From assembly GCA_003023695.1 (NCBI GenBank), contig PXYW01000003.1, positions 41,938 through 105,937 of the forward strand: DNA of 64,000 bases, in the 5' to 3' direction. The position numbers were made by a program, and so were the translations under genes. A model generated the notes under the pieces. The model was not told where the DNA came from. It ran no database searches and worked only from the letters and a program-made list of their open reading frames with translations. Shown here in pieces: positions 60,815 through 64,000 of this stretch; position 1 is the stretch's first letter, and each line of letters begins with the position of its first letter. Source of the DNA: Sulfobacillus benefaciens (GTDB taxonomy: Bacteria > Bacillota > Sulfobacillia > Sulfobacillales > Sulfobacillaceae).

Positions 60815-62161
60815 TTAAGCCCCTTCCATACGTTCGGCCAAGAAGTTGGTGTGAATATCCCCTTTGACAAAATCGGGATCTTCCATCAATTGCTGATGTA
60901 ATTGCAACGTGGTTTTAACCCCTTCAATACGAAATTCCGAAAGCGCCCGGCGCATCCTCGCGATGGCTTCCTCGCGAGTACGACCCCAGGTGACCAGTTT
61001 TGCCAACAGCGAATCATAAAACGGCTGCACTACATAACCTTGGTCGGCTCCCGAATCGACACGAACTCCCGGTCCTGCCGGTTCATGCCATACCGTTATC
61101 GTCCCTGGACTCGGGCGAAATTGCTTACTGGGATCTTCTGCATTAATCCGGCATTCGATGCTCCACCCATTCAATTGCACTTGGTCTTGACTTATCGACA
61201 ATGGCAACCCCGCCGCTACCCGAATTTGTTCTTTGACGACATCGACCCCGGTCACCATCTCAGTACAAGGATGCTCGACTTGGACCCGGGTATTCATTTC
61301 CATAAAGTAAAATCGTCCCTCTTCATCAAGAAGAAACTCCAAGGTTCCCGCACTGGTATACCCCACCGCCTGTGCCGCCCGAACCGCCGCCTCACTCATT
61401 TGGCGTCGCAGTTCCGGAGTCACCGCCACCGAGGGTGCTTCTTCCAACACTTTTTGCCGTCGGCGTTGCAACGAGGACTCCCGTTCCCCTAAGGCAACGA
61501 CATTTCCCATGTTATCGGCAAGCACTTGAATCTCTATATGCCTAGGCCGTCTCAAATATTTTTCCAGATAGACATCTCCCTGGCCGAAGGCCGATTTCGC
61601 CTCGCGACTAGCGCGCTCAATCGCGTCTTCCAATTCATCGGCACTTTCCACGATACGGATGCCCCGTCCTCCGCCGCCGAAAGACGCTTTGACCAAAATA
61701 GGATAGCCAATCTGCTCCGCGATAGTTTGGGCCTCGTTCAAATCGCTTACGGTCCCTTCAGTACCTGGAACCACCGGTACCCCAGCGTTTTGCATCATCT
61801 GCCGGGCTTGCGCCTTAATTCCCATTTGCTCAATGGCCGTTGCAGGGGGGCCAATAAAAACCAAACCCCAAGTCTTGCAAATGGCAGCAAAGTGGTGATT
61901 CTCCGATAAGAATCCATATCCGGGATGGATTGCTTCGGCACCAGTTTGTACTGCCGCGTTAATAATGTTGGGGATGTGCAAGTAACTTAGTTGCGACGGC
62001 GCAGGACCAATCGGAAACGCTTCGTCGGCATAACGCACGTGTGGAGCGTCTTTATCAGCCTCGGAATAGACCGCCACCGTGGCTACGCCCAGCTCTTTGG
62101 CAGCACGCATGATTCGAATGGCAATTTCTCCACGATTGGCTACCAGTATCTTCTTGAACAA
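60815..62161 (-). CDS. accC: Acetyl-CoA carboxylase biotin carboxylase subunit
   Basis: 448 aa from a TTG at 62161 (MFKKILVANRGEIAIRIM-type start; GGAGG 8 nt upstream), with a GTG at 62170 as alternative. ATP-grasp: KASFGGGGRGIRIVES, ECRINAEDPSKQFRPSPG, FYFMEMNTRVQVEHPCTEMV and EKYLRRPRHIEIQVLADN. Carboxylates biotin on AccB, first step of fatty acid synthesis. accB, usually directly upstream, is not present in the window. Confidence 0.95.
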   Translation of the reverse strand: MFKKILVANRGEIAIRIMRAAKELGVATVAVYSEADKDAPHVRYADEAFPIGPAPSQLSYLHIPNIINAAVQTGAEAIHPGYGFLSENHHFAAICKTWGLVFIGPPATAIEQMGIKAQARQMMQNAGVPVVPGTEGTVSDLNEAQTIAEQIGYPILVKASFGGGGRGIRIVESADELEDAIERASREAKSAFGQGDVYLEKYLRRPRHIEIQVLADNMGNVVALGERESSLQRRRQKVLEEAPSVAVTPELRRQMSEAAVRAAQAVGYTSAGTLEFLLDEEGRFYFMEMNTRVQVEHPCTEMVTGVDVVKEQIRVAAGLPLSISQDQVQLNGWSIECRINAEDPSKQFRPSPGTITVWHEPAGPGVRVDSGADQGYVVQPFYDSLLAKLVTWGRTREEAIARMRRALSEFRIEGVKTTLQLHQQLMEDPDFVKGDIHTNFLAERMEGA

Positions 62162-62737
62162 CCAGGACACCTCCGTTTTCCTCTCCCATAATAGACCACA
62201 TTCGTCCTACCTTGTCTAGTGTCACGCCGTGTAAAGATTTCCCCACCCCTTAAGAAATTAGGAGGAAAATTATGGGATTCAGCTTTCGAATCGTCGTTTC
62301 GCATAAGTGCGCTGGTGTCTGCCATGGCAATTGGAAAATTGGATGGTAAGAAATGGCTCTTGGTCACTTTTGGTGATGAATCGCTAGCGTCTCGTAAGAC
62401 CTGCGTCGTATCGGCGTGACTTCCTCACATCCTGTCGATGGATGCCATAGGAATGCCCGGGAGATCCCGGCTCTCACGAGTTCTGGCGCGTTAGCGATGC
62501 AGAATCCGGGCGCGAAGGAGCCACCGGGAATGCGAGGAACCTCTGGGAGCGATTCCAGAACCCCCCACCTCAACCCGTCAGGGGTAGGTGGTGGGAGAGT
62601 TCATGTCTTACACCGTGTTCCCGTTGCTGTCGACTACCGTCGATGTTAGTGCCGACCGAATAAATTGCCCGCCACCAGTGCATTTTTACCCTATTCGGTT
62701 ATAATAAATTGGAAAAGTATCGAGGACGTGGACCATC
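62162..62737. other. Accessory gap upstream of accC
   Basis: About 575 bp with no intact gene. It carries a short plus-strand patch (AGGAGG at 62261, then MGFSFRIVVSHKCAGVC...), the tnpB-end-like region below (62420-62605), and the promoter area of the toxin-antitoxin genes. accB and the spoIIIA genes often found here in Firmicutes are absent, so the segment was probably acquired or rearranged. Confidence 0.45.
62420..62605 (+). ncRNA. Putative right end / omega-RNA region of a lost tnpB element
   Basis: Hairpin-rich stretch ending in a stem CCACCT/AGGTGG (62565-62570 with 62585-62590) around CCC-gtca-GGG, and a closing GGGAGAGTTCA. GATTCC before the stem and GTTCA after it resemble the conserved 3' tails of IS605-type tnpB elements, where the guide RNA ends at the right end. 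No tnpB ORF remains adjacent. It differs from the repeat at 20951 and 63799. Confidence 0.4.
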
Positions 62738-62914
62738 GTGAAAATCGTCAAGGCACCTGTTCGCATTAACGTAGTCATGGGCAAAAAATCCGAAGCGATT
62801 CGTCAACAACGGTATGAAGACGCTCTCGCCAGGATTGCCAAGCGCATTCAAAACGATCCATTTTCTGAGGAAGAAATCATGGTTGAAGTGCAAGCGTTTC
62901 GCGAAGGCAAGTGA
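62738..62914 (+). CDS. Small antitoxin-like protein upstream of PIN toxin
   Basis: 58 aa from a GTG at 62738, beginning MKIVKAPVRINVVMGKKSEA and continuing IRQQRYEDALARIAKRI. Its stop overlaps the toxin start by 4 bp (GTGA), the classic antitoxin-toxin arrangement. Charged, helical, without a ribbon-helix-helix signature I can name. GAGG lies 12 nt before the start, rather far. Confidence 0.55.
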   Translation: MKIVKAPVRINVVMGKKSEAIRQQRYEDALARIAKRIQNDPFSEEEIMVEVQAFREGK

Positions 62915-63382
62915 AGATTGTCGTCGATACTAACGTCATCCTATCATCGCTGCTGGGATCGGCATTCAGCACACCGAAGCGACTTCTGGCCACGATTCAA
63001 TCTGCGCACATTCTAGTGATATCCTTGGCCATGGCCGCAGAGATTTGGCGCAGTGATTATGCGACCGAAATTCTCCCGGTTAGGCACCGAAAAAGAGCGC
63101 GTCATCAATATTCAAGCTCTCTTAACGGCCCCTCACATCATGGCTATTGTACCCACGTTTACAATCGTGCATCCCGATTTATTTGACATGGATGATAATC
63201 GAATTTTGGAAGTCGCGGTGGCGGCAAACACGGATCTCATTATCACGGGGGACAAACAACTGTTGGCTCTACGAGGCATATCAGCACACATCGTTGAGTC
63301 GCTGGCTGAACCGCCTGCGGACGATTCACCCATCCCGATTATGAGTCCCAGTGAGGCGCTGGACTATCTCCTATCCATTTAA
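62911..63382 (+). pseudogene. PIN-domain toxin, frameshifted
   Basis: From a GTG at 62911: MKIVVDTNVILSSLLGSAFS with the first PIN Asp, then VISLAMAAEIW. A one-base insertion near 63049-63053 changes frame. Removing it gives EIWRVIMRPKFSRLG, then DPDDN-like FDMDDNRILEVAVAANTDLI and ITGDKQLLALRGI with the further Asp ligands, through to a stop at 63382. A PIN (RNase) toxin of the VapC-like PIN_3 family, inactivated while its antitoxin stays intact. Confidence 0.75.
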
Positions 63383-63798
63383 CGTATATCCCCGCATCGC
63401 ATCTCAAACGCTACTTATCTTGCCGGTTGAGTAATAAGTCCCTAAGTTGTTCTTTTGCATCCGGACGCAACACACTCCAACCTCGAACTAATTGCGCCAA
63501 TAGGGAATCGCGCTGAATATCCTGAATTCCAGGACATCTCTTGTTCTAATTATACAAATGCTTGACACTCCCAATGAAGAGGGTTGAGGGTAGGTGGTTA
63601 GTCATCGGTTACCCTTCTGATAAATCTCCATAGAGTCCAGATCGATGACAAATTGACCATCTGAAAGGATATCGAACCCTAGCAAGACCATTGATCCCTG
63701 GGTGTTCATCTAGGTTGCCGAAATCCACGTAGGGCCTTTCTATGCAATGATAGCCAAACTTTAACCCGTCAATCCACTTCCGTAATGCGTAATCTCTA
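63383..63798. other. Gap with a possible aspartic-protease-like remnant
   Basis: About 415 bp. On the minus strand 63603-63710 encodes MNTQGSMVLLGFDILSDGQF then VIDLDSMEIYQKGNR, with a stop just before it; this recalls the C-terminal part of retropepsin-like proteins (LGMDxLxxGxxVID). It is a fragment only. The direct-repeat-like GGGTTGAGGGTAGGTGG near 63582 was noticed but not explained. Confidence 0.35.
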
Positions 63799-64000
63799 CC
63801 TGGTTAAAAAAACCTACGATAATCTCTTTCGGCTTTTCTCGGCCCCTAACGGGACCCGCAGTCCTCACAGGATTCGTCTGCTCGGGGGTGGCTTCCGCTC
63901 CATCGCGTGGGGATGTTTTTCCCCCACGCACCGCTCAAGATCCCGGCAGGAGAAGGATGGCAGGAAACTCCCATCGGTGTCCCGTCGGTGGTGCCCTGAG
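63799..64000 (-). ncRNA. Putative omega-RNA of a tnpB-related element (copy B, cut by window end)
   Basis: Aligns gap-free to 20951-21152. The terminal stem of copy A is kept with one wobble (63934-63939/63995-64000). The long hairpin GCGTGGGG (63905-63912) / CCCCACGC (63922-63929) is fully paired and replaces several bases of copy A by compensating pairs. The window ends before the expected tnpB-related ORF, which should lie beyond 64000 on the minus strand. Confidence 0.6.

Noticed and set aside
60902..61492. Long plus-strand ORF (196 codons) opposite accC
   Set aside because: It is the antisense shadow of a highly conserved gene, with no start signal or family resemblance.
1..64000. tRNA genes
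   Set aside because: No cloverleaf with a GGTTCGAATCC-like T arm was noticed on either strand by eye; a tRNAscan run would be needed to be sure.

Overview
The window looks like a chromosomal segment of an endospore-forming, probably acidophilic Firmicute close to Sulfobacillus. The genus is my inference from gene style. The phylum is well supported: spo0A, spoIVB, spoIIM and recN-argR-nadK-tlyA-dxs-ispA-xseB-xseA-folD-nusB-asp23-accC stand in the classic Firmicutes order. No rRNA, tRNA or CRISPR array was seen.

Layout. Positions 1-6.2 kb hold an aminopeptidase C and an amine/amino-acid catabolic set (permease, class III aminotransferase, divergent PucR regulator). Positions 6.2-13.6 kb hold MFS/MarR, an inactive-looking rhomboid relative, glutamate decarboxylase, a patatin, a K+ channel and a GNAT protein. 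Positions 13.8-16.8 kb hold a degenerate and an intact histidine-kinase-like protein plus a lone receiver domain. Positions 16.9-21.9 kb are a graveyard: MFS, IS607, tnpB and MarR remnants, a PrsW gene with a frameshifted zinc-ribbon leader, and a structured ~200-nt element that recurs at the right edge of the window. Positions 22.1-28.6 kb encode cell-wall enzymes: a c-di-AMP (ydaO) riboswitch in front of a LysM/NlpC endopeptidase, and an L,D-transpeptidase, with an EAL phosphodiesterase between them.

Positions 28.6-36.9 kb carry malic enzyme, a peroxiredoxin-like gene whose active-site codon is an in-frame TGA (a likely selenoprotein), a GDPD, a DMT exporter, 5-oxoprolinase PxpBC/PxpA and SpoIIM. 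Positions 37-41.4 kb encode an NAD-type formate dehydrogenase. Its catalytic subunit is also read through a TGA at the conserved Sec site, and its N-terminal Fe-S module is a separate gene at the far end of the operon. Two independent Sec genes 11 kb apart support a functioning selenocysteine system in this genome, although sel genes are not in the window.

Positions 41.9-45.7 kb hold a coiled-coil repeat protein, a Nudix hydrolase, a divergent Hfq/LSm-like protein, an unknown conserved gene and leucine dehydrogenase. Positions 45.8-62.2 kb are the sporulation/housekeeping block, all on the minus strand, ending at accC without accB. Positions 62.2-64 kb are again accessory: a putative tnpB right end, a toxin-antitoxin pair with a frameshifted PIN toxin, an aspartic-protease-like remnant and the second copy of the structured element.
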